The notes under the pieces: generated by a model
Seen by the model: the letters and a program-made list of their open reading frames with translations, nothing else
Database searches by the model: none
Told to the model about the DNA's origin: nothing
Shown here: piece after piece, positions 55,419 to 63,597 of the stretch
How positions within the stretch are numbered: position 1 is the first letter of the stretch
Layout: the number at the start of each line of letters is the position of its first letter
Source: Psychroserpens sp041224425
Lineage (GTDB): Bacteria; Bacteroidota; Bacteroidia; Flavobacteriales; Flavobacteriaceae
Reading direction: 5' to 3'
Assembly (NCBI RefSeq): GCF_041224425.1
Contig: NZ_JBGFGL010000085.1
Location: forward strand, 332,043-396,042
DNA length: 64,000 nucleotides
Program-made: the position numbers and the translations under genes

Positions 55419-56753
55419 ATGGAAGAGCAAAAAATTTCAGTAGGATTAGATATTGGAACCACAAAAATTGTGGCGATGATTGGTCGTAAAAATGAGTATG
55501 GCAAGGTAGAGATTTTAGGTATTGGAAGATCCAAGAGCTTAGGAGTGCATAGAGGTGTGGTAAATAATATCACACAAACCATTCAATCTATCCAACAGGC
55601 TGTACAAGAAGCTGAAGCTGAAGCAGGTTTGAAAATAGAAGAAGTAACGGTTGGAATCGCTGGTCAGCACATAAGAAGTTTACAACATAGCGATTATATC
55701 ACGCGTGCAAATTCTGAATTGGTTATCGATGAAGAAGATATCGATCGTTTGATCAATCAGGTTCATAAACTCGTCATGTTGCCAGGTGAAGAGATTATTC
55801 ATGTGTTACCGCAGGAATATAAGGTGGATGGTCAGGCAGAAATCAAGGAACCAATTGGAATGTATGGAGGCCGTTTGGAAGCTAATTTCCATGTGGTGGT
55901 TGGTCAGGTGTCTTCTATTCGAAACATTGGACGTTGTGTTAAAAGCTCTGGATTGGAACTTGAAGGTATCACTCTTGAACCTCTGGCGTCTGCAAATGCC
56001 GTATTGAGCCAAGAGGAAAAAGAAGCAGGAGTCGCACTCATCGATATTGGAGGTGGAACCACCGATTTGGCTGTGTTTAAAGATGGTATTATCAGGCATA
56101 CAGCGGTGATTCCTTTTGGAGGAAATGTAGTTACTGAAGATATCAAGGAAGGTTGTTCCATCATCGAAAAACAAGCTGAATTATTGAAAATCAAATTTGG
56201 TTCGGCTTGGCCAGGTGAAAATAAAGATAACGAGATTGTATCCATACCAGGATTGCGCGGACGTGAGCCTAAGGAGATAACACTCAAGAATTTATCTAAA
56301 ATCATTCATGCGCGTGTTGTAGAGATCATTGAACAAGTGTATGTTGAAATAAAGAACTATGGCCACGAAGAGCAGAAGAAAAAGCTTATCGCTGGAATTG
56401 TTCTAACAGGAGGAGGAAGCCAATTGAAGCATTTAAAGCAGTTGGTTGAATACATTACAGGAATGGATACCAGAATTGGGTATCCAAATGAGCATTTGGC
56501 TGGTGATAGTGATGACGACGTCGCAAGTCCTTTATTTGCCACAGCTGTAGGCTTGGTTATGGATGGACTAAAGCGTCAAGAGCGCAAACGTGTAGAAAAA
56601 GAAGTTGAAGCCATTGAAAGCAATGCCTTAGAAATTGAAACAGAAGAACAAGCACCTCAAGAAGAGATGGTTCATGAGCCTAAGAAAGAACGACGTTCCT
56701 TTTTAGACAAGCTCACCGAACGTGTTAAGGATTTTCTTGATAATGCTGAATAA
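55419..56753 (+). CDS. ftsA: Actin-like divisome protein FtsA
   Basis: The start is the ATG three bases after a possible GTG at 55416. The 444 residues show the actin-fold phosphate loops ISVGLDIGTTKIVAMIG and ALIDIGGGTTDLAVF, the 1C-domain region between them, and GIVLTGGGSQLKHL. A C-terminal linker ends in an amphipathic helix (FLDKLTERVKDFLDNAE) that would bind the membrane. FtsA tethers FtsZ to the membrane. Confidence 0.95.
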   Translation: MEEQKISVGLDIGTTKIVAMIGRKNEYGKVEILGIGRSKSLGVHRGVVNNITQTIQSIQQAVQEAEAEAGLKIEEVTVGIAGQHIRSLQHSDYITRANSELVIDEEDIDRLINQVHKLVMLPGEEIIHVLPQEYKVDGQAEIKEPIGMYGGRLEANFHVVVGQVSSIRNIGRCVKSSGLELEGITLEPLASANAVLSQEEKEAGVALIDIGGGTTDLAVFKDGIIRHTAVIPFGGNVVTEDIKEGCSIIEKQAELLKIKFGSAWPGENKDNEIVSIPGLRGREPKEITLKNLSKIIHARVVEIIEQVYVEIKNYGHEEQKKKLIAGIVLTGGGSQLKHLKQLVEYITGMDTRIGYPNEHLAGDSDDDVASPLFATAVGLVMDGLKRQERKRVEKEVEAIESNALEIETEEQAPQEEMVHEPKKERRSFLDKLTERVKDFLDNAE

Positions 56754-56816
56754 AAAAATATTAATCCAAAGAATAAAAAAACAAGTACAAAGTACAACCA
56801 GTAAAAATACTATTTT

Positions 56817-58751
56817 ATGAGCAACGACATTGAATTAGGCGATATTGCATTTGATTTACCTAAGCACCAATCTAATGTGATCAAAGTGATTGGAGTTGGT
56901 GGTGGAGGAAGCAATGCCATTAATCACATGTTCCAACAAGGGATTAAAGGCGTTGATTTCGTGATTTGCAATACCGATGCACAAGCACTGCAAAATAGTG
57001 GTGTCCCAAACAAAATCCAATTAGGAGTGAACTTAACCGAAGGATTAGGCGCTGGAGCCAATCCGGAAGTAGGAGAGAAAGCAGCTGTTGAAAGTTATGA
57101 GGACTTGAGACGCATGCTTGATTCCAATACTAAAATGGTTTTTATCACAGCAGGAATGGGAGGAGGAACCGGAACAGGTGCAGCTCCAATCATTGCTAAA
57201 TTGGCTAAGGAAATGGATATCCTAACAGTTGGAATTGTTACAATGCCATTTCAATTTGAAGGAAAAACCAGAATTGAACAAGCACAAAAAGGAATTGAAA
57301 CCCTTAGAGGTCATGTAGATTCACTCATTGTTATCAATAATAACAAACTGCGTGAGGTTTATGGTAATTTAGGATTTAAGGCTGGTTTCTCTAAAGCTGA
57401 TGAGGTGCTTTCAACCGCTTCAAAAGGAATTGCTGAAGTGATTACACATCACTATACGCAAAACATCGATTTACGTGATGCTAAAACCGTTTTGAGCAAT
57501 AGTGGAACAGCGATTATGGGATCGGCTACAGCTTCAGGTAAAACTAGAGCTCAAGAAGCCATCATGAAGGCCTTAGATTCACCATTGTTGAATGATAATA
57601 AGATTACTGGAGCTAAAAACGTCTTGTTGCTTATCGTTTCTGGTTCACAGGAAATTACTATTGATGAAATCGGTGAAATCAATGACCATATTCAAGATGA
57701 AGCAGGTCATGGTGCTAATATTATCATGGGTGTTGGTGAAGACGAATCACTTGAAGAATCGATTTCAGTAACGATCATCGCTACTGGTTTTGATATCGAT
57801 CAACAGCATGAAATTTCCAATACCGAACAGAAGAAAGTAGTACATGCTTTAGAAGATGACAGACAAGATGATCTTAATGTAAAGGAAAACGATCCTGCTA
57901 TCATTACACCTGATATTGTTTTGGAAAATGAAGATGAGGACAATTCTGAAAATGTTGTCGTGCATACTTTAACAGATCATGAGCTTGAAACTGAAAGCGA
58001 GTTGTCGGTTAATTCAGAAACTAACCTAATTGCAACTACCGATATTATCAAGAACATCAGTGTGGTTTACGAAGAAGTGCTAGATCATAAAATCCAAGAA
58101 GAGGATTTCGTGATAACACCAATGCAACAAATTAAGGAAGAGGAAATTGTTGAAGAAGAGCAAATTACCTTAACGTTTGATTTGCCTCTGACTTCTGATA
58201 CTGAAGAAACGGTTTCTGAATTTGATGATAAAACGATATTTTCATTAGATGATGAGGTTAAGGATTTGGAAGTTAATGAGCACGTGGAAATTGTTCCTGT
58301 GACAGAAGCTAATGAAAATGGTGAAAAGCGCTATGCACTTGATGATGATTTCATGTCTTATGAATCTTCAATGAACGAGTCAAAAACAAAACTTAAAACG
58401 CAACCTGAAGTTGAAGAGGAGATTGTTTTTGAAAGAAAAACCGTCGAATCTGAGGCTCAAGAGGAAACTATCGAAGAGGAAATCGATCCTATGAACAGTC
58501 CAATTTCAGAATTGTTAAAGGAACGAGCTGATGAGAGACGACGTAAGATGAAAGATTTCAATTATAAATTCAATACGGCTAAAATTGACGATATTGAAAA
58601 AGAACCCGCTTATAAAAGACAAGGTGTGAATTTGGAAGAATCTCAGCATTCTTCGGAAACCAATGCTTCAAGAACTTCTGTTGGAACTGATGACAACGAT
58701 GATATTCAATTGAGAAGCAATAATTCATTTTTACACGACAACGTAGATTAA
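56817..58751 (+). CDS. ftsZ: Cell division GTPase FtsZ with long acidic tail
   Basis: The GTPase core covers about 1-325 and has VIGVGGGGSNAINHM, the tubulin signature GGGTGTGAAPIIAKLA and NNNKLREVYG. After it comes a tail of about 320 residues, very rich in Glu and Asp (for example LENEDEDNSENVV), then a basic stretch RADERRRKMKDFNYKFN. Total 644 residues, against some 380 in Escherichia coli; long tails are usual for flavobacteria. FtsZ forms the division ring. It is the last gene of the dcw operon. Confidence 0.95.
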   Translation: MSNDIELGDIAFDLPKHQSNVIKVIGVGGGGSNAINHMFQQGIKGVDFVICNTDAQALQNSGVPNKIQLGVNLTEGLGAGANPEVGEKAAVESYEDLRRMLDSNTKMVFITAGMGGGTGTGAAPIIAKLAKEMDILTVGIVTMPFQFEGKTRIEQAQKGIETLRGHVDSLIVINNNKLREVYGNLGFKAGFSKADEVLSTASKGIAEVITHHYTQNIDLRDAKTVLSNSGTAIMGSATASGKTRAQEAIMKALDSPLLNDNKITGAKNVLLLIVSGSQEITIDEIGEINDHIQDEAGHGANIIMGVGEDESLEESISVTIIATGFDIDQQHEISNTEQKKVVHALEDDRQDDLNVKENDPAIITPDIVLENEDEDNSENVVVHTLTDHELETESELSVNSETNLIATTDIIKNISVVYEEVLDHKIQEEDFVITPMQQIKEEEIVEEEQITLTFDLPLTSDTEETVSEFDDKTIFSLDDEVKDLEVNEHVEIVPVTEANENGEKRYALDDDFMSYESSMNESKTKLKTQPEVEEEIVFERKTVESEAQEETIEEEIDPMNSPISELLKERADERRRKMKDFNYKFNTAKIDDIEKEPAYKRQGVNLEESQHSSETNASRTSVGTDDNDDIQLRSNNSFLHDNVD

Positions 58752-58784
58752 TAGCAAATTTAGTTTAGTGTTACACACTTTGTT

Positions 58785-58821
58785 AAACCCGAAAGGTCGA
58801 GAATACCTTTCGGGTTTTTTT
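58785..58821 (+). terminator. Terminator of the dcw operon
   Basis: AAACCCGAAAGG pairs perfectly with CCTTTCGGGTTT across a 9-base loop and runs into seven T. It is a strong rho-independent terminator 33 bases after the ftsZ stop. Confidence 0.92.
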
Positions 58822-58886
58822 ATGTCATGGAAACCGTTAAAACCTATAGTTTTTTTATCTTAGTGCTCTTAAATAAATTAGAAGAC

Positions 58887-59336
58887 ATGAGTTTACAAAA
58901 TGATGTTATGGCAGCTATGAAAACTGCAATGAAAGAAAAAGACCAAGTGGCTCTAGAAGCATTGAGAGCTGTTAAATCGGCTATACTTTTGGCGCAAACT
59001 TCTTCAGCAGGCAATGAAGAACTAACGGAAGAGGAAGAGATTAAAATACTTCAAAAGTTGGTTAAACAACGTAAGGATAGTGCCGCAATTTATTTAGAAC
59101 AAGATCGCAAGGATCTGGCACTTCCAGAGATTGATCAAGCAGAAGTTATCAGTCAGTTTTTACCTGAAGCATTAAGTGATGAAGAAATTGAAAAGGTTGT
59201 GGTCATGACCATTGAGGAAACAGGTGCTGAAGGCATGAAAGATATGGGAAAGGTTATGGGAATAGTAAGCAAGCAACTAGCTGGTCAAGCAGATGGTAAA
59301 ACCATATCGACCATTGTAAAGGCCAAATTACAATAA
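58887..59336 (+). CDS. GatB/YqeY domain protein
   Basis: I start at the ATG 58887 (MSLQNDVMAAMKTAMKEKD), the typical YqeY N-terminus; an in-frame ATG at 58827 begins just after the dcw terminator and gives unlike residues. The 149-residue helical protein has the LEALRAVKSAIL and VKQRKDSAAIYLEQDR blocks and the C-terminal GKVMGIVSKQLAGQADGKTIS. The domain is shared with the tRNA-binding tail of GatB, but the free-standing protein's role is unsettled. tRNA-Arg follows 6 bases after its stop. Confidence 0.9.
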   Translation: MSLQNDVMAAMKTAMKEKDQVALEALRAVKSAILLAQTSSAGNEELTEEEEIKILQKLVKQRKDSAAIYLEQDRKDLALPEIDQAEVISQFLPEALSDEEIEKVVVMTIEETGAEGMKDMGKVMGIVSKQLAGQADGKTISTIVKAKLQ

Positions 59337-59342
59337 AATAAA

Positions 59343-59416
59343 GGCCACGTAGCTCAGCTGAATAGAGCACTGGATTTCGGCTCCAGCGGTCGTAGGTTTG
59401 AATCCTACCGTGGTCA
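59343..59416 (+). tRNA. tRNA-Arg (TCG)
   Basis: The 74 bases fold as a cloverleaf with acceptor GGCCACG/CGTGGTC (one G-T pair), D arm AGCTCAGCTGAATAGAGC, anticodon stem CTGGA/TCCAG with loop TTTCGGC (anticodon TCG), and T arm with GGTTTGAATCC. The discriminator is A; CCA is not encoded, unlike tRNA-Phe in this window. Confidence 0.93.
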
Positions 59417-59429
59417 CTAAGTATATTTT

Positions 59430-59477
59430 CAGCTCTGTAATAATTAAGTATATTAAATTAGTTTACAGAGCTGTTTT
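59430..59477 (+). terminator. Probable terminator of tRNA-Arg
   Basis: CAGCTCTGTAA (59430-59440) pairs perfectly with TTACAGAGCTG (59463-59473) across a 22-base AT-rich loop, and TTTT follows. The long loop weakens the call. Confidence 0.6.
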
Positions 59478-59520
59478 GTTTTCAATAAAGAGAGGATAAA
59501 GCTTTTAATAACTGTAATTA

Positions 59521-60402
59521 TTGCTGTTTAATACCATTATACTATATCTTCAAGAAGAAGTGCCTCAAGCGTTTGTGATTGCCGTGGCAATCATTAAGTA
59601 TTTTCTTATATTATGTCTTGTAGCTTTGGTCGTATATAAAGTCTTCAATTTTTTTGAAATGGCCTATGTTGAGTATATTAATAAAAGACTTTTTTTCAAT
59701 CATAAGTATATTAAGAAACGTCAATTAAGTAATGCTCAAAAGTTGATTTTAAAACAACATATCAACTTTTATAATGCTTTGTCACTTAGACATAAGTCTG
59801 CATTTGAACATCGCGTATTTCAAATCATCAAGAGCACAGAATTCATTGGTAAGGAAATAGTGGTTACTGAAAAGATGAAAACCATAATTGCTGGAACACT
59901 GGTGAAGCTTACATTTGGTTTCAGGGACTATAAAATAGATACTGTTGAGCGCATTATTTTCTATCCTGAGGAGTTTTACTCCACCACCAACAAAACCTAT
60001 CATAAAGGAGAATTTAACTTAGGTTATCGTGCCTTGGTGTTTTCTTGGAAACATGTATTGCATGGCTATAAAATAAGCAATGACAATTTAAATTTGGCAG
60101 TACACGAATTTATTCATGCAATTCATTTTTATTATATGAGCAAAAGAAAAGTGAGTACCAGTTCAGCAATTTTTATCGATTCCTTCCAAGAATTGACTCA
60201 AGAACTTGATAATGATGAACAGCTTAAACAAAAACTTGTAGCGTCTCGTTATTTAAGAGAGTATGCCTATACTAATCAATTTGAATTTTTAGCGGTAATC
60301 ATAGAAACCTTCATTGAAACGCCAAAGGAGTTTAAAGCGCAATTCCCTAAACTATACGGAAAAGTAAAAACGATGCTAAGCTTTAATTTTGCAGGATACT
60401 AA
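59521..60402 (+). CDS. MtfA-like (M90) zinc metallopeptidase
   Basis: The 293-residue product has an N-terminal membrane helix (AVAIIKYFLILCLVALVVY, about 21-39) and an MtfA/M90-type domain with the zinc motif HEFIH (residues of VHEFIHAIHFYYM) and a downstream Glu region (NQFEFLAVIIETFIETP). MtfA is a peptidase in glucose regulation in enterobacteria; the role here is unknown. The start appears to be TTG, since an in-frame stop lies two codons upstream and the next ATG would remove the helix. Confidence 0.83.
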   Translation: MLFNTIILYLQEEVPQAFVIAVAIIKYFLILCLVALVVYKVFNFFEMAYVEYINKRLFFNHKYIKKRQLSNAQKLILKQHINFYNALSLRHKSAFEHRVFQIIKSTEFIGKEIVVTEKMKTIIAGTLVKLTFGFRDYKIDTVERIIFYPEEFYSTTNKTYHKGEFNLGYRALVFSWKHVLHGYKISNDNLNLAVHEFIHAIHFYYMSKRKVSTSSAIFIDSFQELTQELDNDEQLKQKLVASRYLREYAYTNQFEFLAVIIETFIETPKEFKAQFPKLYGKVKTMLSFNFAGY

Positions 60403-60403
60403 A

Positions 60404-61006
60404 TTAAAGTTTGAAAACGGCTTGTAATACGTACTGAAAGTGATTGTTGTCGAATTGTCTGTCTTTTGCGTTCACAGCAAACTTACCAATACCTTGAAGA
60501 CGTACGCCAATTTTTTCGCTAATCCAAACTGTTCCTCCTAATGCAAGATTTCCTGAACTGTTCAATTCATTCACTGAAAAGATACCGAAACCAGCTCCAG
60601 CATAGAGATCAACCCATTTAGATTTAAAAAGTAAATCTGAAAAATAATATTTTAAATACGTGTTTGTAGAAATATACGTGTATTCTTCTTTTAAGATACC
60701 ACCATCAATTTCATTATTTACATCATATGCATTAAGTGTAAAATCCTGCTCAATTGAGAAAAATCTAGACCATTTATGCTCAACTGCAAGAGCTAAAGGG
60801 TATTTAAATTGATAATCACCCAAACGCGCAAACGGTTGCCTAGTCCCCAAACTACCTACAGCATTAACACCTACACTAAGTTTCCAAGGAGCATCTCCAA
60901 AAGTGTCTTCCTCTACGGTGTCATAGTTGGTATTTGACGTCATTTGCGATTGACCAACAAAAGTAAATAGTGTTGTCAATGTTAAAAATAAAACTAGCTT
61001 CTTCAT
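60404..61006 (-). CDS. Small outer-membrane beta-barrel protein
   Basis: The 200 residues begin with a signal peptide (FLTLTTLFTFVGQSQ) and continue with about eight beta-strand-like runs (WKLSVGVNAVGSLG, YISTNTYLKYYFSDLLF, GVRLQGIGKFAV) ending in YVLQAVFKL, a normal barrel C-terminus. It resembles the OmpW/OmpA-barrel group. The function is not known. It lies 77 bases downstream of the nucleotidyltransferase gene on the same strand but probably has its own promoter. Confidence 0.8.
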   Translation of the reverse strand: MKKLVLFLTLTTLFTFVGQSQMTSNTNYDTVEEDTFGDAPWKLSVGVNAVGSLGTRQPFARLGDYQFKYPLALAVEHKWSRFFSIEQDFTLNAYDVNNEIDGGILKEEYTYISTNTYLKYYFSDLLFKSKWVDLYAGAGFGIFSVNELNSSGNLALGGTVWISEKIGVRLQGIGKFAVNAKDRQFDNNHFQYVLQAVFKL

Positions 61007-61083
61007 GCGGATTAAAAAATAGTTAGTTCAAATATACTCTATAAGCTCAGATTTACAAAAAAAACGAACATTAAAAGTTTTCT

Positions 61084-62154
61084 CTAGGCTTTATTTAGTT
61101 GTCGTATGCCAATAATTCTTTTATAATCTTTGATTACCGCTTTTCTATAGGCTTTATTTCTTAAAAACATTCCAATTCTAGTCGTGAGAATTGCTTTCAG
61201 GAAAATAAATCTTCTAATGATAAAATTTATAGACTTGTTGGCAAACGAATTTTTCAATTTCAAAAGGAATAAGCTGTTGATGGCTTTATGTGAGTCGAAA
61301 TTTTTAAAATCACTAAAGAACAATTTAGCTATTGAAAAATAGTGTTTGAAATAGGGCAGGTCTTTTACATTTTTAAAATCATAGTCTATGATTCTTTTCA
61401 ATATGAGAATATCATAAATGGATTTGAAACTGATTCTACTAAATGCATAGCCAGAATCATTAGCTTGGAAGTTTAGAACCATATGTAGTATTAAGTCTTC
61501 ATCAGAAACCACATTGACACCATTAATCTGTTCTTGTCTGCTTAATAATCCATTAGGATCTAGTATGTCATCAAAACTTTTTTGTGTCAATTTTTTATGG
61601 ACTTCAACAGCTGCTAAATGGTTCTCAGATTGTAATCGAGGTAGATGTTTATAGTCAAAGTATGTCGAACTAATTCCAGCAGGTGTCCCTTTATATCCAA
61701 AATCTATCAGCAAATCATAGGCCTTTTCAACTTGGTCTTCCTGAACCAGGATGTCTATATCTCCAATCATTCGTTCACCTAAATCTTCCAAATAGTTTCG
61801 AACCAAAATAGCGCTACCTTTTAAGAAAATATAATTGATGTTATTTTGATTTAACAGCTTTGAAATAGCTGTAATTTCTCGGGTTAGGCTATGATTTCTA
61901 TTTCTATTGATGTCCGTTATATTCTCAAGATATTCTTTAAGATCCTCTGGAAGATATTGTAACAATTCTTTTTGCTTGAGTCTGCAATAACATGTAGTCA
62001 AAACAAGATAATCACTTGCTACAATCACAAATTGATCCCAATCAATAGCATCTGATTTTAAAGTAGTTTTTAAATCTTCAATTGGATTTTCAAAGCTTAA
62101 AATATCAGCTATGAGATGATGGGTTTTTTTATATGTAGCGGATTGTAATGCCAA
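61084..62154 (-). CDS. PF14907-type nucleotidyltransferase
   Basis: The start seems to be a TTG (MALQSATYKK), as an in-frame stop lies four codons upstream and no ATG is near. The 356-residue protein has the nucleotidyltransferase motif KGSAIL (112-117) followed by RMIGDIDILV with Asp132 and Asp134 as metal ligands, and DYKHLPRLQSENHLAAVEVHKKL (about 167-189), where a third acidic residue is expected. PF14907 proteins appear next to HPr-kinase-like proteins in lasso peptide and other peptide-modification loci. It lies 37 bases after the kinase gene. It may attach a nucleotide to a peptide or to phosphorylated intermediate; this is inference. Confidence 0.82.
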   Translation of the reverse strand: MALQSATYKKTHHLIADILSFENPIEDLKTTLKSDAIDWDQFVIVASDYLVLTTCYCRLKQKELLQYLPEDLKEYLENITDINRNRNHSLTREITAISKLLNQNNINYIFLKGSAILVRNYLEDLGERMIGDIDILVQEDQVEKAYDLLIDFGYKGTPAGISSTYFDYKHLPRLQSENHLAAVEVHKKLTQKSFDDILDPNGLLSRQEQINGVNVVSDEDLILHMVLNFQANDSGYAFSRISFKSIYDILILKRIIDYDFKNVKDLPYFKHYFSIAKLFFSDFKNFDSHKAINSLFLLKLKNSFANKSINFIIRRFIFLKAILTTRIGMFLRNKAYRKAVIKDYKRIIGIRQLNKA

Positions 62155-62191
62155 GATATTAGTTTAGAGATTTAAAAGTAAGTAAATCTTT

Positions 62192-63337
62192 TTAACCATT
62201 AAAGAGCTCTTCGAACTTAGACAGGGCAAAATCATTGTTTGAATAGGTGAGTTTGTGACAATTGGTTTCTTTAAACCAATTGATAAATTTCAAAGCGTGT
62301 CTCTCATTAGGAGAAATCCATGAATCTGGGATCAAAGTTTCTAGAATTTTATCCTTTGGCATTTTATTTAAAGCATTGCCATTATCTTTATCATATTTTA
62401 CATATACAATATGATGACAAGGGAATGCCGATTTCAAGCTATTGTATTTTAAGACTGGAGGCACATATTTAATATTTACCTTTTTAGGCCCATTTGTATG
62501 GGTTATTAAATCTTCAATATCTAAATGTGATTGGAGCATATCAAAGGCTCCCTTTTTAATTGAGGTAGCGGCAGGATAACGATACAATAGCATGTCATTT
62601 TCATACAATGGTGTAAAATCATCACAAAGAATGTCATAACCTTTAGCCATTAATAAAGCCGATAAAGTGCTTTTTCCATTACCTGAATCTCCAATGATCA
62701 TAATAGATTCCTTTCCGTTGGAAATGGTAGACGCATGAAATGTAGCTATCCACTGATCTATGTTTTTGTTATGAATACTATTGGTGAGTTCTAAAGCAAA
62801 TTTCCCTTGTAGAAAATGAAAGGATTCTGTTTTGAATTTCCCAACACAATCACCATCTCTCAGAAGATACAAATCATCAGACTTTTTAAAAATATCAAAT
62901 GAGGTGTCAAATTTTTGATCACCATCAATAGAGTGGTGAGCAATTTGAGGATGGAACAAACTTTTTATGATATCAGACTCGTAGCGAATACGGATTTTTT
63001 TATCATAAAAGCTATAATAGTTTAAAATTGGGTAATGCGAAGGAGTTTCTACTTTTGGAAAAGTAGTCGTCGTATGACTCTCAGAGCTCGCATAGGTAGT
63101 TTCTTCAATAAAGTCAGCAATATTTTCATAGATAGCATTACCGTTCTCACTATCTATTTGAAAATGTTCTTTTAAATAAGAAACAAACGAATCCCGACCA
63201 TAGTCGGGATTCGTATATAATTGAATTAATTTACTATTTATATCTGATGTTACAACGTATTTATTTGATTCATTAAACCAAAGTATTACGTTATCATCAT
63301 TTATATTCTGAATAAACTTAGGTGAAACCTTCGTCAT
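62192..63337 (-). CDS. PqqD/RRE-like domain fused to HPr-kinase-like P-loop protein
   Basis: The start is the ATG at 63337; a TTG one codon upstream is less likely. The 381 residues fall in two parts. Residues 10-80 (VILWFNESNKYVVTSDINSKL onward, to ENIADFIEE) have the strand-strand-three-helix pattern of PqqD-type RiPP recognition elements. Residues 110-381 resemble HprK-related kinases: FHAST (200-204), the P-loop GDSGNGKST (216-224) and CDD (238-240). Such kinases phosphorylate peptides in some lasso clusters. The small leader-like gene ends 18 bases upstream. A perfect 12-bp inverted repeat lies within the coding sequence at 63187-63214. Confidence 0.82.
   Translation of the reverse strand: MTKVSPKFIQNINDDNVILWFNESNKYVVTSDINSKLIQLYTNPDYGRDSFVSYLKEHFQIDSENGNAIYENIADFIEETTYASSESHTTTTFPKVETPSHYPILNYYSFYDKKIRIRYESDIIKSLFHPQIAHHSIDGDQKFDTSFDIFKKSDDLYLLRDGDCVGKFKTESFHFLQGKFALELTNSIHNKNIDQWIATFHASTISNGKESIMIIGDSGNGKSTLSALLMAKGYDILCDDFTPLYENDMLLYRYPAATSIKKGAFDMLQSHLDIEDLITHTNGPKKVNIKYVPPVLKYNSLKSAFPCHHIVYVKYDKDNGNALNKMPKDKILETLIPDSWISPNERHALKFINWFKETNCHKLTYSNNDFALSKFEELFNG
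63187..63214. repeat. Perfect 12-bp inverted repeat inside the kinase gene
   Basis: ACGAATCCCGAC and GTCGGGATTCGT face each other across CATA. It encodes YTNPDYGRDSF in the RRE-like part. It looks like a dispersed palindromic element of the kind usually found between genes. Confidence 0.75.
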
Positions 63338-63355
63338 CAAAATAATATATCGAAA

Positions 63356-63529
63356 TTAATCGAAAGGATTTCCTCCTGGATCTGGTGGTGACGTTGCTTG
63401 AGCTTTCTTAGGGTTCAATACAATGAACGTCCCGATAGCTGTTAAAGCAGCATACTTCCCCATTTTCTTTAGGGCTTCCTTTCGGGTAATTTGGTCTTGC
63501 TTGTTTGTATTCTTCATTTTGCTATTCAT
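63356..63529 (-). CDS. Small leader-like peptide, candidate RiPP precursor
   Basis: This 57-codon gene starts at ATG 63529 or, more likely, at ATG 63517, and stops with TAA at 63358-63356. The protein has a polar start (MKNTNKQDQ), ITRKEALKKMGKY, a hydrophobic run AALTAIGTFIVL, then NPKKAQA and a last dozen residues TSPPDPGGNPFD. AQA before Thr46 looks like a signal-type cut site, which would free a Pro/Gly/Asp peptide with a Thr-Ser pair. There is no twin arginine, so Tat export is doubtful. It lies 18 bases before the RRE-kinase gene, with a -7 element upstream. I infer a modified-peptide precursor; a small exported protein is the alternative. Confidence 0.75.
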   Translation of the reverse strand: MNSKMKNTNKQDQITRKEALKKMGKYAALTAIGTFIVLNPKKAQATSPPDPGGNPFD

Positions 63530-63537
63530 ATAAAGTT

Positions 63538-63545
63538 CAAAAATA
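63538..63545 (-). promoter_or_regulatory. -7 element of the peptide-kinase-nucleotidyltransferase operon
   Basis: On the minus strand this reads TATTTTTG, an exact TAnnTTTG match. A transcript would start close to 63531, leaving almost no leader before ATG 63529 and about 14 bases before ATG 63517, which favours the second ATG. Confidence 0.5.
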
Positions 63546-63597
63546 ATAAAATTTAATTAATGACATAGAATAATTGAATTTTTTTAGTTCAAATTCA

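Noticed and set aside
43347..58751. Missing murF, ddl or ftsK in the dcw cluster as a deletion
   Set aside because: Flavobacteria normally lack these genes at this locus, so no loss needs to be assumed.
58827..58886. Upstream ATG as start of the YqeY gene
   Set aside because: It lies only six bases after the T-run of the dcw terminator and codes for residues not typical of YqeY.
61084..63529. Classical lasso peptide cluster
   Set aside because: No asparagine-synthetase-like cyclase, transglutaminase-like protease or ABC exporter is in the visible neighbourhood, and the peptide tail starts with TSP rather than Gly/Ala/Ser followed by an acidic residue at position 7-9 (no Asp or Glu at 7-9 of TSPPDPGGNPFD).
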